Assembly (NCBI GenBank): GCA_965198755.1
Contig: OZ240673.1
Location: 2,480,001-2,544,000 of the forward strand
DNA length: 64,000 nucleotides
Source of the DNA: BOG-908 sp963692875
Lineage (GTDB): Bacteria; Pseudomonadota; Alphaproteobacteria; Acetobacterales; Acetobacteraceae
Direction of reading: 5' to 3'
The position numbers and the translations under genes were made by a program. The notes under the pieces were generated by a model, which was given only the letters and a program-made list of their open reading frames with translations, ran no database searches and was not told where the DNA came from. Below are positions 8,283 through 17,530 of the stretch, piece by piece (positions within the stretch are counted from its first letter, which is position 1; each line of letters opens with the position of its first letter).

Positions 8283-8710
8283 CAGATCCGCTGCCGTTGC
8301 GTTGCAAAGAATTCCAGCTTTTGCTTGACCGTCGAATCGCCTTTCCATATTCCGGCGTTGACCAACTTGAACACCACACCGCTGAACTGGTAAGTCGATG
8401 TTGAACCGTCCACCTCAGTGACGTACTGATAAACAGTACCGGCCGGCAGGGACCCTTGGCTCAGATATGTCTGCTCGGATACCGCGATGAAGTCGTCCAC
8501 AGCGCTCGTGCCTCGTTCAACCTCGAAGCTGCCTTCCCAGCCTTTCGGCAACTCCGCTCCCATGGGCACACCGTCAAGTCGGTCCAGCCGTACAGATTGC
8601 GTCATCTGTCGGCTCTCGAATCCCGTCACATAGGTCAAGTCCACCCGCCCTTGCGGTCCCATAACTACGAGCTGGCAATCTCGCCCAATCGAAAACGAGT
8701 TTATCGGCAT
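8282..8710 (-). CDS. Phage tail tube protein
   Basis: A 142-residue tube protein, Mu gpM-like in size and position. The start is taken at ATG 8710 (PINSFSIGRDCQLVV); an upstream start at 8746 would add 12 residues of no family character. Features include VDLTYVTGFESRQMTQSVR and the C-terminal FKLVNAGIWKGDSTVKQKLE, both typical of contractile tail tubes. It is preceded by the sheath gene and followed by the chaperone with a TGATG overlap. Confidence 0.8.
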   Translation of the reverse strand: MPINSFSIGRDCQLVVMGPQGRVDLTYVTGFESRQMTQSVRLDRLDGVPMGAELPKGWEGSFEVERGTSAVDDFIAVSEQTYLSQGSLPAGTVYQYVTEVDGSTSTYQFSGVVFKLVNAGIWKGDSTVKQKLEFFATQRQRI

Positions 8711-8765
8711 GCTATTTTCTCTCAGAACGAAACGTTGAAACGTCATCAGCCGCCGAGACTATGAT

Positions 8766-10337
8766 CTACGCCGCCCCACCCGGCAGAACCTGTCGCTGGA
8801 CCGCCACTGTCTGACCACCTTCGACGTTGACGATGAACTTCTCGTTGATGCTTTGAAATTGCACTTGTGCGTCGCTTTGCACGAAGCCTAGAGATGTACG
8901 GCTTGTAGGATTATTCGTCAGGTCGCAAAGAACAGAAAACGGCATCGTCCCGTCTACGCTTCCCAGAACACCCTGCGAGTAAAGAGTTTGAAGAAAGCTG
9001 AGCTGTGTTGAGCGGACCTGTTTGAAGAGATTCACATTGATTACCTGGCCCACGAATTGGCCCATTCCAGCCGCCAAGGTCGTCGCAATGTAGTTGGTGA
9101 GCCTCGTGTAATTATCTCCATTAATAGCAGGGTTTGAGGACGTGTTGTGCCCACTACGTACACCCCAGTAGGCACCTCCAGGCTGTGGATTGGCAATCAC
9201 GTCAATACCGCTCTGGAACAGAGTAGCGAGTTCAGCGTCGCTGTAAGTGGACGTTTGCCCGCTTCCCGGCACTCCAGAGCGTTGCGTGCCGATCACGCTG
9301 TAGAGCGGCTTGTTCAGACTGGACTGCTCTGGCGACAGGTTGGCAAGCCGCCCCGCGACGAACCCCTGCGGGGAGACTAGCCGAGTAATGTTATTGGCCT
9401 GATCGTTCCAGTAGACCCAATCCCCCAACATCAGCTTTGCAGAGTAAGAGTTCAGGCCCGCTTGTTGGATCAGCGTAACCGCTCCTGCGATCGTCTGGCC
9501 CGTAGGTCCAGTCAGGATCATGTAAACGCCTTCGGAAAGCCCGAACGCTGCCTGTGTGGACCACGTCGTAGGATCGTCCACATCAGACAGCAGACCGATG
9601 CCACAGCCTTGCAACCGCAAAGCGTACATACCGGTTCGCGGTACAGTATCCTGACCGACAATCATCCCCGTAGTTACGCCAGCAGCGCCGTCACTACCGC
9701 CCGCGAGACCTTGTGGACCGAATGCCGCAGCTGCAGCCGCCGTCGCCGTACCTATGGACGCCAGAACAATTTGCGACGGCCCCCGGAGCGGGCCGTTCCC
9801 CAAGTTGACAGCGTTCACGAGGTTTTGCCAAAACACCGACGGGCTCGGAGCCATGATGTTCGTGTAGACCTCGGGCACCAAGCCCGGCATCGCGATCGTC
9901 AGCTGCCAGCTACCAGGGACAGCGGCGGCGCTCAGGGTCAGCGAAACATTGTTGCCGAGCGAGCCAGAGTAGCGCGCGCTGAACAAAACGGAGAAGCTGC
10001 CGTTTGCTAGGCCTACGGCATAGCTCGCCGCCGAGTCTGTTCCGTCACTCACCCGGACGCACCGAAACGCCGATGCGCCCTGTTGCACAGCGGTCGCCAC
10101 TTGCGTAGCCATGTCGTATTTTCGCGCGATGACCGGACCAAACGCGGTTGCGTAATCCGCCATCGTTGAGATCGCCACCGGCTCGCTGATCGGCCCCCAT
10201 GAGGCAGTCCCGGCAACGCCGATGACATTCGTCGGCACACCATTAAGCACTAAGTTCTGCGGAGCCACGATCTGAACATACAGGTCGGGCACGACCAAAG
10301 AGGTCGTGTTCAGCGCCCCCTGCTGATATATCGGCAT
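8766..10337 (-). CDS. Phage tail sheath protein
   Basis: A 523-residue contractile sheath subunit. It has the family's layout: N-terminal VVPDLYVQIVAPQ with GVPTNVIGVAGTASWGPIS, a variable central domain, and the conserved C-terminal part (TRLTNYIATTLAAGMGQFVG, then VNVEGGQTVAVQRQVLPGG). Presence of a sheath makes this phage a myovirus-type particle. It starts at ATG 10337, 3 bp after a small 54-codon gene. Confidence 0.9.
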   Translation of the reverse strand: MPIYQQGALNTTSLVVPDLYVQIVAPQNLVLNGVPTNVIGVAGTASWGPISEPVAISTMADYATAFGPVIARKYDMATQVATAVQQGASAFRCVRVSDGTDSAASYAVGLANGSFSVLFSARYSGSLGNNVSLTLSAAAVPGSWQLTIAMPGLVPEVYTNIMAPSPSVFWQNLVNAVNLGNGPLRGPSQIVLASIGTATAAAAAAFGPQGLAGGSDGAAGVTTGMIVGQDTVPRTGMYALRLQGCGIGLLSDVDDPTTWSTQAAFGLSEGVYMILTGPTGQTIAGAVTLIQQAGLNSYSAKLMLGDWVYWNDQANNITRLVSPQGFVAGRLANLSPEQSSLNKPLYSVIGTQRSGVPGSGQTSTYSDAELATLFQSGIDVIANPQPGGAYWGVRSGHNTSSNPAINGDNYTRLTNYIATTLAAGMGQFVGQVINVNLFKQVRSTQLSFLQTLYSQGVLGSVDGTMPFSVLCDLTNNPTSRTSLGFVQSDAQVQFQSINEKFIVNVEGGQTVAVQRQVLPGGAA

Positions 10338-10340
10338 GCT

Positions 10341-10505
10341 TCAGATCTCTCCTTGTTTGCTCGTCGAAAACGCTTTTGTTTTCACTCGCACCACGTCGCG
10401 CGCGTTCGCACCCTCCGTGACCCTGTGTATTTCCTCAGCCTCGCGAATCACATCTCCAAGCTTATGCGTATCGAAGGGCCGAACCACTACCAGAACGTTC
10501 GTCAT
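10341..10505 (-). CDS. Small phage protein in the Mu gp38 position
   Basis: A 54-residue frame, starting MTNVLVVVRPFDTHKLGDVI and ending KAFSTSKQGEI, with a strong ribosome binding site (GGAG and GGCAGGA upstream of ATG 10505). It begins 12 bp after the preceding gene and stops 3 bp before the sheath gene, filling an otherwise empty gap. In Mu, a short protein (gp38) lies at the same spot just before the sheath. I do not recognise the sequence family, and it is short enough to be missed by automated calling. Confidence 0.6.
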   Translation of the reverse strand: MTNVLVVVRPFDTHKLGDVIREAEEIHRVTEGANARDVVRVKTKAFSTSKQGEI

Positions 10506-10517
10506 TCCTGCCGCTCC

Positions 10518-11327
10518 TCATGCAAACAGCTCCGCACTCGACATCTGCAAGTCTCCGAACAGCATCGAGGGAGCAGATCGAACGTCTGTCGTGGCGTACT
10601 CCACGTCGTAGACCAGGTCACGGCGATAGCTCTGCGCGTCCTGCCTATCGTCAAAACTCGACGTGGACCGGTAACGCACAAAACCGCCAGTCCCGTCAGG
10701 CAATTCCAGAAAGCGGACTGTTGCGAGCGCCACCGAAAGGGTCCTGCATACGAGATCACGTGAACTCGGGTTTGGGCACCACGCTGAGATTCGAAAACCC
10801 TGCTCCTGTCTGGCCCACTCCGTCATCGCTGCACCGTCTGCAACGACCCTGGCGACGATGTTTGGCACCCCGGGCACGCTGACTGTCGTGCCTGACAGCC
10901 AACACGCGCGCACCGCGCGCACGCTCTGCGCTAAAACAGCAGCAACCAAGGCGGGCGTGTCGCCAGCCTGCCCTCGGTAGACAAAAGGCTGGTTAGACAC
11001 CAGCAGCCCAGCCACTTGCGTGGCACCACCCTGTCCGCCAAAACTTGCCGAGTTGCCAGAGACCTGCACCGTCAGTGTGGGAACCGAACTGGTCGTAGTG
11101 GTCATCGCGGCCCATCGTGTAGTGTTTCGCGAAGCGGCGGGCACCGCGAAAACACTCACGTTGGCAACGCCGCGCAGCAGATCCGCCTCCAGCGAACCGC
11201 TCAAGGGCCAACCTCGGTAAACTCTGAGCGGCTGCCCGGTCACGCTCGCCGCAGTCGGCCCCTCCGGGTAGAGCGCGGCTGTCACAAATGAGACTAGCGC
11301 AGCCTCAACGTCAGACACGTCCGCCAT
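10518..11327 (-). CDS. Phage head-tail/tail completion protein, Mu gp37-like position
   Basis: A 269-residue protein with the start taken at ATG 11327 (MADVSDVEAALVSFVTAALY), preceded by GGGAGG about 8 nt upstream. The beginning resembles tail terminator/completion proteins (EAALVSFVTAALYPEG, then LRVYRGWPLSGSLEADL). The middle is Thr/Ser-rich beta sequence. Position between connectors and sheath suggests it caps the tail at the neck. Exact family not certain. Confidence 0.5.
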   Translation of the reverse strand: MADVSDVEAALVSFVTAALYPEGPTAASVTGQPLRVYRGWPLSGSLEADLLRGVANVSVFAVPAASRNTTRWAAMTTTTSSVPTLTVQVSGNSASFGGQGGATQVAGLLVSNQPFVYRGQAGDTPALVAAVLAQSVRAVRACWLSGTTVSVPGVPNIVARVVADGAAMTEWARQEQGFRISAWCPNPSSRDLVCRTLSVALATVRFLELPDGTGGFVRYRSTSSFDDRQDAQSYRRDLVYDVEYATTDVRSAPSMLFGDLQMSSAELFA

Positions 11328-11354
11328 TCGGCAGCCCTCCCCAAACATCGCCGG

Positions 11355-11981
11355 TCACGCGCCGAGTTGTCGGACAGCCAGCCTCCAACCGAGCACGCTC
11401 TGCTCAGCGCTGCCGACCGCGTAAACGCCGCCCGCGTCGTCACTGACGACGTCAGCCGCCTGTGGGCAAACCGGCAGTGTCGGCAAAAGCAGGGTCCAGA
11501 TACCCAGTTTGGTCTCGCCGACCCTGACTTCATCCGCTCGCCCGCCCTCGACGAGCAGGCTCGCCGGCCACTCCGCCAGCACCGTCTCGCCCGGCGTCGA
11601 AAAGAACCCGCTATAGCCGCCTTGCGTTGCCGGCGTCGGACGAACGAGAGAGACGATGCGGTTTGTCCTCACGCATTGCACTGGCAAGCCCACTTGCTGA
11701 CACGCTACGAAATACGTCGTCTCCCGTCCCACCAAGTAGTCACCTGTACGGGTGTAAAGCGCGTCGTAGACACCCCTCCACAAGGGCCGCCCATAATCGG
11801 CTCCGCTCTTGCCGTCTGAAACTCCGGGGTAGAACGCGGCGGACAGCTCCAACACCCGATTCTGTGCAGCCAGCGGCTGAACCGCACCGCACGGCCGGTA
11901 AATGGTGAACGGCAGACCCGATCTGCGCGCCGCCACCCCCATGCCCTTGCTGATCCGGTTCTGCAGGGTCGGACCATCCAT
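11355..11981 (-). CDS. Phage neck/connector-region protein
   Basis: A 208-residue protein whose ATG at 11981 overlaps the upstream stop (TGATG). The opening MDGPTLQNRISKGMGVAARR and the segment PLAAQNRVLELSAAFYPGVS are visible, followed by GDYLVGRETTYFVACQQVGL. It lies between a gp6-like connector and the tail completion protein, so a role at the head-tail joint is likely. I cannot name a family with confidence. Confidence 0.5.
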   Translation of the reverse strand: MDGPTLQNRISKGMGVAARRSGLPFTIYRPCGAVQPLAAQNRVLELSAAFYPGVSDGKSGADYGRPLWRGVYDALYTRTGDYLVGRETTYFVACQQVGLPVQCVRTNRIVSLVRPTPATQGGYSGFFSTPGETVLAEWPASLLVEGGRADEVRVGETKLGIWTLLLPTLPVCPQAADVVSDDAGGVYAVGSAEQSVLGWRLAVRQLGA

Positions 11982-12355
11982 CACACCGTCCAGTTCACGC
12001 CGGCAGAGCCCAGGCCTTCGCCTGGTGCCACACCGAAGAATGCACAAAGGCGTCGCCGCCATTCATCCAACAAACGCAAACGGTCCGCCACTTCGTTTGC
12101 GTTGTGCTTCCAAGATGAAGCAGCGTCGCTGTCGAGGTTTTCGCTCGCCGCAGGAACAGTCATTTCCAGGCCGCAGAGTGTGCTGAGATAGTTCAGAACA
12201 ACCGCGACCTCGGCGTCCGAAAGGTTGTTCATCCTGTACTCTAGCAATCCGTAAGCGGTGTAGAACCGCCAACCGATGTTGCCCGCCGGCGATGCCCCAT
12301 AGGCAGGGTACCCGCAAAAACGTCGGACATCCGTCTTCTGCTGGTCGGTCAGCAT
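11981..12355 (-). CDS. Head-tail connector-like protein
   Basis: A 124-residue protein (MLTDQQKTDVRRFCGYPAYG) followed by WRFYTAYGLLEYRMNNLSDA and a C-terminal helix with DRLRLLDEWRRRLCAFFGV. The size, the helical character and the place immediately downstream of the capsid gene are those of gp6-type head completion proteins. It is translationally coupled to the next gene through TGATG. Confidence 0.55.
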   Translation of the reverse strand: MLTDQQKTDVRRFCGYPAYGASPAGNIGWRFYTAYGLLEYRMNNLSDAEVAVVLNYLSTLCGLEMTVPAASENLDSDAASSWKHNANEVADRLRLLDEWRRRLCAFFGVAPGEGLGSAGVNWTV

Positions 12356-12421
12356 TACCCCTCCAGACGCCGCGCCGGCGTGGCAGAAGCTGTCACCAGA
12401 ACCACGCCGGTCAGCACGACC

Positions 12422-13750
12422 TCAGCCCATGTGCTCGATCATCACGGCGCGCTTAAAGTTCGCGTTCGTCGAGGTTGGCACCGTCAAGCTGTTGGTCGTC
12501 GTGTCGCTCGGCGCACAGAAGCCGCCGATCCAATACCAGGATTGCGCGATGATCTGCTGCAACCGGTCGATCGGCTCACGCGTCACCATACACACGTTGT
12601 CCACAAGCGATACGATCGCATCACGCGGCGCCACATCGTCGGCCGCCATACCAGCAAAGTCACCTTCCACCAGTGCACCCTGGCCAACAATGATCGGCCG
12701 CCGCACCACAGCGCCTGCAATCGTCGGATGCGGCTGCAGGTAGGCCTCCGTCGTCAACACGAACCGCAGCCCCAGAAACTCGTTGATCACGCCCTGCCCC
12801 GGCCGGAATATCTCATTCGCCGAGGTCGAGCCGATGAACAGTCGCTGAAAATCCTGGTCGGCAAACAGCTGCCGTGCGCTGACCGGATCGAGGTAGCAAT
12901 TGTAAGCGCCGTCGATGTCGGGCACCGCGTTCACCCGCAGTCCCGCGACCGCGTCCAGGATGTTCGTCATCGCCAACGTGTCGCCTGTCGTCAGCGCACC
13001 GGTGTTCGTCCTGCCATTCGGCCGCAGGATCAACGACCCTGTTGCCGCTTGTACTGAGTTGCCAGCCGAACCATCGCTCACCGTCACGTTGCCGGACAAC
13101 GTCAGCACGCCACTCACGCCGCCCGGTGACGTCGAGACGTTCGTCGCGTCCGGCCCGGCACCTACCACCATGTAGATGTCGCCGCCGATCGTCACGGCAA
13201 GCGGGTTCGCGGTGCTGACGCTCTGCTGCAATCCGTTCACGAACGCAGTCTGGAAGCCGCGCACGTCGTCAACCGCCACCGTCGGCCCTGCACTCGTCAG
13301 TGCGATCCTGATCCGCGTGTTCCCACCGAAATACGCAGCGAACAGTGCATTTCGTGCCAAGTCGTCCAGGCTGCGTGCGGCCTGCTCGCCGTTGACATAC
13401 GCATTCTGCAGGAATTGGCTGGCGATTCCCACCCGACTCGTCACCATGTTCAAGTCCATGGTCGCCGCATAGTGGTTCAAGGTCAGCGTAAACTGCTCTA
13501 CGTTCCATGAACCCGGCGTCAGGCCATTGTCCAAGTTGGTGTTTGTCGACGCAGACAGCGGCGTCGTCACCGCAGGCTTCAGTCCCGCCCGCGTCTTCGT
13601 CAGCGTCTCGCCGATGCCCACCGCGAAATCCTCACGGTCTGCACACGCGCGGTATCCGATGCGTGACCGCAGCGCCTGCTGAAACTCGCGCTCCAGAAAA
13701 CCCTGCTGGATGATCGGCTGCAACGCGACCGGAAAGTTGGAAATGCTCAT
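12422..13750 (-). CDS. Phage major capsid protein
   Basis: A 442-residue shell protein. It opens MSISNFPVALQPIIQQGFLE followed by REFQQALRSRIGYRACADRE, and contains the typical statement of an E-loop and long helix (GEQAARSLDDLARNALFAAY), then DGAYNCYLDPVSARQLFADQ and VVRRPIIVGQGALVEGDF. The arrangement resembles P22/HK97-fold coat proteins. A clear binding site (GGGGACGTGA before ATG) and a terminator hairpin precede it, suggesting its expression is set separately from the scaffold gene. Confidence 0.8.
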   Translation of the reverse strand: MSISNFPVALQPIIQQGFLEREFQQALRSRIGYRACADREDFAVGIGETLTKTRAGLKPAVTTPLSASTNTNLDNGLTPGSWNVEQFTLTLNHYAATMDLNMVTSRVGIASQFLQNAYVNGEQAARSLDDLARNALFAAYFGGNTRIRIALTSAGPTVAVDDVRGFQTAFVNGLQQSVSTANPLAVTIGGDIYMVVGAGPDATNVSTSPGGVSGVLTLSGNVTVSDGSAGNSVQAATGSLILRPNGRTNTGALTTGDTLAMTNILDAVAGLRVNAVPDIDGAYNCYLDPVSARQLFADQDFQRLFIGSTSANEIFRPGQGVINEFLGLRFVLTTEAYLQPHPTIAGAVVRRPIIVGQGALVEGDFAGMAADDVAPRDAIVSLVDNVCMVTREPIDRLQQIIAQSWYWIGGFCAPSDTTTNSLTVPTSTNANFKRAVMIEHMG

Positions 13751-13764
13751 TCACGTCCCCAAAG

Positions 13765-13785
13765 AAAAAGGGGGCCAAGCCCCCC
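13765..13785 (-). terminator. Intrinsic terminator between scaffold and capsid genes
   Basis: On the minus strand GGGGGC-TTG-GCCCCC is followed directly by TTTTTC. It lies 32 bp after the scaffold stop and 20 bp before the capsid start, within one leftward operon, so it may attenuate or define the end of an upstream transcript. Confidence 0.7.
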
Positions 13786-13816
13786 AATGATCACTCAACC
13801 TTAACCGAACCAGGCG

Positions 13817-14221
13817 TCAGCGACGCCTGATCAGTTCCGCTCTCGCTGCCCGCCACTCTTCAATCGTCATCTCCGTCGCCAGCCGTTTGCGCGCCGGTGC
13901 GGCCACCGGTGCACCGCCCGCACTGCTGGAATGCGTTGCTCCGAAAAGCCACGGCTTGTCCCTACGCAGCTTGCCGATCACCTCGCTCGCTGGCGCCTGC
14001 GCCGCATCTCTGGCCGGCGACCAGGCGTCCGCGTCCAACAGACGCAACCCGTCCACGTCCACGATCCCGGCCCGCATCGCTTCGGCTTTCAGTTCGGACT
14101 GCCTCAACTGCAGCGCCGACCGGTTCTCCGCCTCGTGCAGTTGCCGCTCCAGCAATTCGGCGTGCGCTTTCAGGGCACGGAAGGCCTCTTCCTGGTTCCC
14201 GTCCGGCTCAAATTCGCTCAT
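13817..14221 (-). CDS. Scaffold-like coiled-coil phage protein
   Basis: A 134-residue protein overlapping the portal stop by ATGA. The first half is a heptad-rich coiled coil (FRALKAHAELLERQLHEAEN, then RSALQLRQSELKAEAMRAGI); the second half contains VDGLRLLDADAW and a basic end (EEWRAARAELIRRR). Size, coiled coil and place between portal and capsid fit a capsid scaffolding protein. No separate prohead protease gene is seen nearby. Confidence 0.55.
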   Translation of the reverse strand: MSEFEPDGNQEEAFRALKAHAELLERQLHEAENRSALQLRQSELKAEAMRAGIVDVDGLRLLDADAWSPARDAAQAPASEVIGKLRRDKPWLFGATHSSSAGGAPVAAPARKRLATEMTIEEWRAARAELIRRR

Positions 14222-15612
14222 CGTTGCTCCTCGGCTCTTATCCGTTGCATCTCAGCTCCCACGTCTTCAATGTCGTAGTTCGCCGCCAACACCTTCAGCG
14301 CCGTCTCCCTTGATATCTGCCTGGCAGAAACAAGGGAGATCAGCGTCTCCGCCGTCCGCTGTCCGTCCAGCGCGTCATCCGGATACCAATCGGGCCAACG
14401 CAGGCTGATCGGCGCATCCACAGACAGCGCCTGCAACACGCGCCCATCCACACGAAGCGGATACACCTGACTCGCTCTCACGATCATCCGCGCCAGCGTC
14501 ACCAATGCACCCTGGCCGTAGCTGATGCGCAAATTGTCGGCCAGCCACAGCAAACCCTGGTTCATCAGCTGCAGCGCACGACCGCTTGCCGGCGTGCTCA
14601 ACCGGTTCGCTTCCGCCCTGTTACCATGCAAGCTTTCCAACGCCATCTCGCGTAGTATCCGCACGTAGTCGATCACCGCCTGACTGGCCGTGCCGCCAAT
14701 CTCCAGCAGCTTCGCGTCTCCTTTCTCGCTCACCACCAACGCGTTCGCCGCCCCGCGCACCATGTTGCCGTCCAGACCAGCCGGCTCGCGTATCAGCAGC
14801 GTCGGATCGCTGCTGTATTTCAACCCGCGCCCCGCCTGGCTCAACTGGTAATCGATCTCTATGCTGGTATCGATTGCACTGCGGAACGTGCACGCACCAT
14901 CCGCCCCGACGCCACCGGGCAGGTTGCGTATCCACACGATCGGCACGAAGCCCAGCCCGTGGCGTATCGTGCGTCCAACATCCTCCTCCGCTACCGTGTT
15001 GCTGCCCACCGCGATAGGTTCGTACCAGCGCTCGAATTCAGTGTCCCACACGCGCTGAAACCAGTAGGTCGCACTCGGGTCGGCAACCTCGAAGCCCTGC
15101 GCCAACAAGCCTGCGCCTCGGACCTTGTAGCGCTCTGTCACCCTGCTCAGCGTATCCGGCGCCTCAGCCGACCACTCCGGCCACAGATAAGGCGTGTCCA
15201 GCACGTCGACAAATACCCGCCCTAGCAACACACGCAGCAGCAACGCCGCCGAGCCTATGCTGCCACGCAGCGCCGCCTCCACCATCACTGCGTTCAGCCT
15301 TGCATCCCGCACGACGTGCGCCAGCGCGTCGCGCACCACCGGGTCGGGCGAGTCGAACGCCGGAAAATGGCCTTCGCTGAACAGCAGCGCCACGCTGTCC
15401 TCAACCACCAGCCGCGCCAACCCGTACCTTACGGAAGGACGCCGCTGCCGCAACGGGATGTACTCGCCCGACGCAGTCCTCTCCTCGTGGAACTCGTAGG
15501 GCAGCGAATCATAGAACGTGCCGTCCAGCATCTTCTGATAGACCAGCAGCTGCAGCGTTCGCTCGGAATAATCGCCGTCCGCCGGCATCGTGTCGCAGAT
15601 CGTGCGGTACAA
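14218..15612 (-). CDS. Phage portal protein
   Basis: A 464-residue portal-type protein that forms the DNA entry ring. Visible parts are RQRRPSVRYGLARLVVEDSV, LRGSIGSAALLLRVLLGRVF, GRTIRHGLGFVPIVWIRNLP, and the C-terminal SLRWPDWYPDDALDGQRTAE segment. The layout resembles SPP1 gp6-type portals. A TTG at 15612 is chosen because GGAG lies 6 nt upstream; ATG 15588 is the alternative. It sits between terminase and scaffold. Confidence 0.75.
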   Translation of the reverse strand: MYRTICDTMPADGDYSERTLQLLVYQKMLDGTFYDSLPYEFHEERTASGEYIPLRQRRPSVRYGLARLVVEDSVALLFSEGHFPAFDSPDPVVRDALAHVVRDARLNAVMVEAALRGSIGSAALLLRVLLGRVFVDVLDTPYLWPEWSAEAPDTLSRVTERYKVRGAGLLAQGFEVADPSATYWFQRVWDTEFERWYEPIAVGSNTVAEEDVGRTIRHGLGFVPIVWIRNLPGGVGADGACTFRSAIDTSIEIDYQLSQAGRGLKYSSDPTLLIREPAGLDGNMVRGAANALVVSEKGDAKLLEIGGTASQAVIDYVRILREMALESLHGNRAEANRLSTPASGRALQLMNQGLLWLADNLRISYGQGALVTLARMIVRASQVYPLRVDGRVLQALSVDAPISLRWPDWYPDDALDGQRTAETLISLVSARQISRETALKVLAANYDIEDVGAEMQRIRAEEQR

Positions 15613-15638
15613 AACCTACTCCCGTGCCTGATGCCCCG

Positions 15639-17030
15639 TCACCGTGTCGAAAACGGCAGGTGCGCAAACCGTGCCGGCCCTTGTTGCGTGGCTACCACCG
15701 ACAGCGCCCGCGCCAGCGCGTCCACCTGGTCGTCCTTGCGCCCCTGCGGAAAGCTCGCAAGCTCATCCAGGAACACCGCGTTCCAACCAGCCCGCCGCAT
15801 CGCCAACGTCCCTGCCGAGATTTGTGCCGACGCCGGCATCGCCCGCGTCATCTTCGACCCTGTCTCCGGCGTGGCCAACACGCGAAACCCAGCCAGCATC
15901 TGCGTCAAAAACATGATCTGACTCTTGCCCGCCTGCCCAGGGTCCTGCGGCAACGCCACGATAACTGCCATGCCATCCATGGCCGCCGTGCCACGTATCC
16001 GCTCGGCCACCTCACCCGGCACCGCCCGAAACCGCACCACGTCGTCGATGAACATCAGGCCGGCCGCGTCTCGCACCAGCCGAACCCCCACCGTCCAGTC
16101 CGGATCACCCGAACCGTCCGACGTTCCCGCCAGGTCCCACGCCCGCACGCCAACGCCCTCCGGCACGGCGTCCACCATCCGCATCTTGCGAACGTCGAAA
16201 ACCAACCCGCCTTCGCGCATTGGCGCTTGCTGAAACAGTGCCGCGAAGTGCCGCTCTCCCAGCAGCGCTCGCTTGCTTTCTATTGCCGCCCGATCTTCCC
16301 ACTCCGGCCACAACGCCTCGCCCGGCTCGCGCCCCAACGGGTCGCCCGCCTCTGCCAAAGCCGGCAATCGCAGCGTCTCCCACCCGCCCTGCTCGATCAG
16401 CCGTCCTGCCAGATCGTCGCAGTGCCAGCGCGTCATCACCAGCACCATCCGGCCACGCGGCTTCATCCGCGTCACCAGCTCCGACCTGAACCACTCCCAC
16501 AAATGCTCGCGCGCCGAAAAACTCTCTGCATCCGCAAAAGACCTGATTGGATCATCTATCAACGCCAGGTCGGCACGCCGCCCCGTCACCGCCCCGTGCA
16601 CGCCGATGCCGAAGAACTCGCCCCCCTGGCTCGTCACAAACCGCCCTGCGGCCCGCGCGTCCGCCATCACCTGCAAGCCCAGCCTGGTCGAATGCTCCTC
16701 CAGCAACCCCCGAACGCCGCGCCCGAAATGCTCCGCCAGCCGCGCGGTGTGACACGCCGCTATCACCGCGCTGCGCGGATGCTTCTGCAACCACCATGCC
16801 GGAAACAACCTGCTCGCATACGTGCTCTTCGCCGCACCCGGCGGCAGCAGCACCATCAGCTGCCGTGTCTTCCCGCTCGAAACATCGTCGAGCGCTTCCA
16901 TCAACTTCAGATGGTGCCGTGCCGGCGCCTGCCCCGCCGGCTCCAGCGCGAACCGCGACCAGCTCTCAAGATTGCTGCGGATCCTCCGCCGCAGCCGACG
17001 TTCCTTCAGTGCCTCCTCTACAGAGCGCAT
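15639..17030 (-). CDS. Phage terminase large subunit
   Basis: A 463-residue packaging ATPase-nuclease. A Walker A variant LPPGAAKST lies at residues 62-70, Walker B LALIDDPI near 155-162 and the coupling motif VLVMTRWHCDDL near 197. The RNase H-like nuclease domain opens with AWDLAGTSDG near residue 298 and closes with the acidic DDQVDALARAL motif. ATG 17030 is used; an upstream in-frame GTG at 17054 is also possible. It overlaps the small gene upstream. Confidence 0.9.
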   Translation of the reverse strand: MRSVEEALKERRLRRRIRSNLESWSRFALEPAGQAPARHHLKLMEALDDVSSGKTRQLMVLLPPGAAKSTYASRLFPAWWLQKHPRSAVIAACHTARLAEHFGRGVRGLLEEHSTRLGLQVMADARAAGRFVTSQGGEFFGIGVHGAVTGRRADLALIDDPIRSFADAESFSAREHLWEWFRSELVTRMKPRGRMVLVMTRWHCDDLAGRLIEQGGWETLRLPALAEAGDPLGREPGEALWPEWEDRAAIESKRALLGERHFAALFQQAPMREGGLVFDVRKMRMVDAVPEGVGVRAWDLAGTSDGSGDPDWTVGVRLVRDAAGLMFIDDVVRFRAVPGEVAERIRGTAAMDGMAVIVALPQDPGQAGKSQIMFLTQMLAGFRVLATPETGSKMTRAMPASAQISAGTLAMRRAGWNAVFLDELASFPQGRKDDQVDALARALSVVATQQGPARFAHLPFSTR

Positions 17031-17193
17031 CGAGCTCGTCGTCTCCCAGTTCACTCATCATCACCGGCCCGCGCCCGCTCAGCGGCTTTGCATGCACGTA
17101 AGGTGCAGCCGCCTTGGCCAGCGCCGCCGCCTCGTCCAAGCACCCTTCCTGCCAGCGCTGGCGCATCGCCTCCAGCAGCACGTCCAACGGCAT
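16966..17193 (-). CDS. Candidate terminase small subunit-like protein
   Basis: A 75-residue protein from ATG 17193 (MPLDVLLEAMRQRWQEGCLD, then EAAALAKAAAPYVHAKPLSG). The Leu/Met-rich helix followed by a segment of the type AAPYVHAKP resembles the C-terminal half of small terminase or DUF-type partners found beside terL. The downstream part overlaps terL by 65 bp. A longer upstream reading frame exists but has no family character and runs into repeat-derived sequence. Confidence 0.5.
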   Translation of the reverse strand: MPLDVLLEAMRQRWQEGCLDEAAALAKAAAPYVHAKPLSGRGPVMMSELGDDELDALCRGGTEGTSAAAEDPQQS

Positions 17194-17426
17194 CGGCACA
17201 TCCACCCCCAATTTTGCACAGCAAACATCGCTGCACGCGAACCGCGTGTCAGCTACATGATTTTTCAGAAAAGCGCGGGAGCCGGTCGTTCGCTCAAACC
17301 GCCATCGTTGAGCAAAATATACTGAAAGTTGGGGTTGCTGGGCAACATGAAATTTCATCGCCGCCAACTTAAAACCTGTTCGTCGTATCACGTGCATGAC
17401 TAGAAACTTCTTGCTTGCAGCGAGAT

Positions 17427-17495
17427 CAAGCAAGGCAAGCCGTTCTTTTTACAAAAAGACTAAACTTTGTTCTCTCGGTTGCGCGCTGCAGAAAA
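17427..17495. repeat. Degenerate cloverleaf-element half
   Basis: AAGCAAGGCAAGCCGTTCTT, then a T5-AC-A5 hairpin and AAACTTTGTTCTC with GCGCGCTGC follow the order of the left half of the cloverleaf elements, but with several substitutions. The right half is missing and a palindromic element of the second family starts 36 bp further on. It is the only copy in the prophage. Confidence 0.5.
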
Positions 17496-17530
17496 CATTG
17501 CGCCCATCCGGATCAATCATTTCGTCGTCC

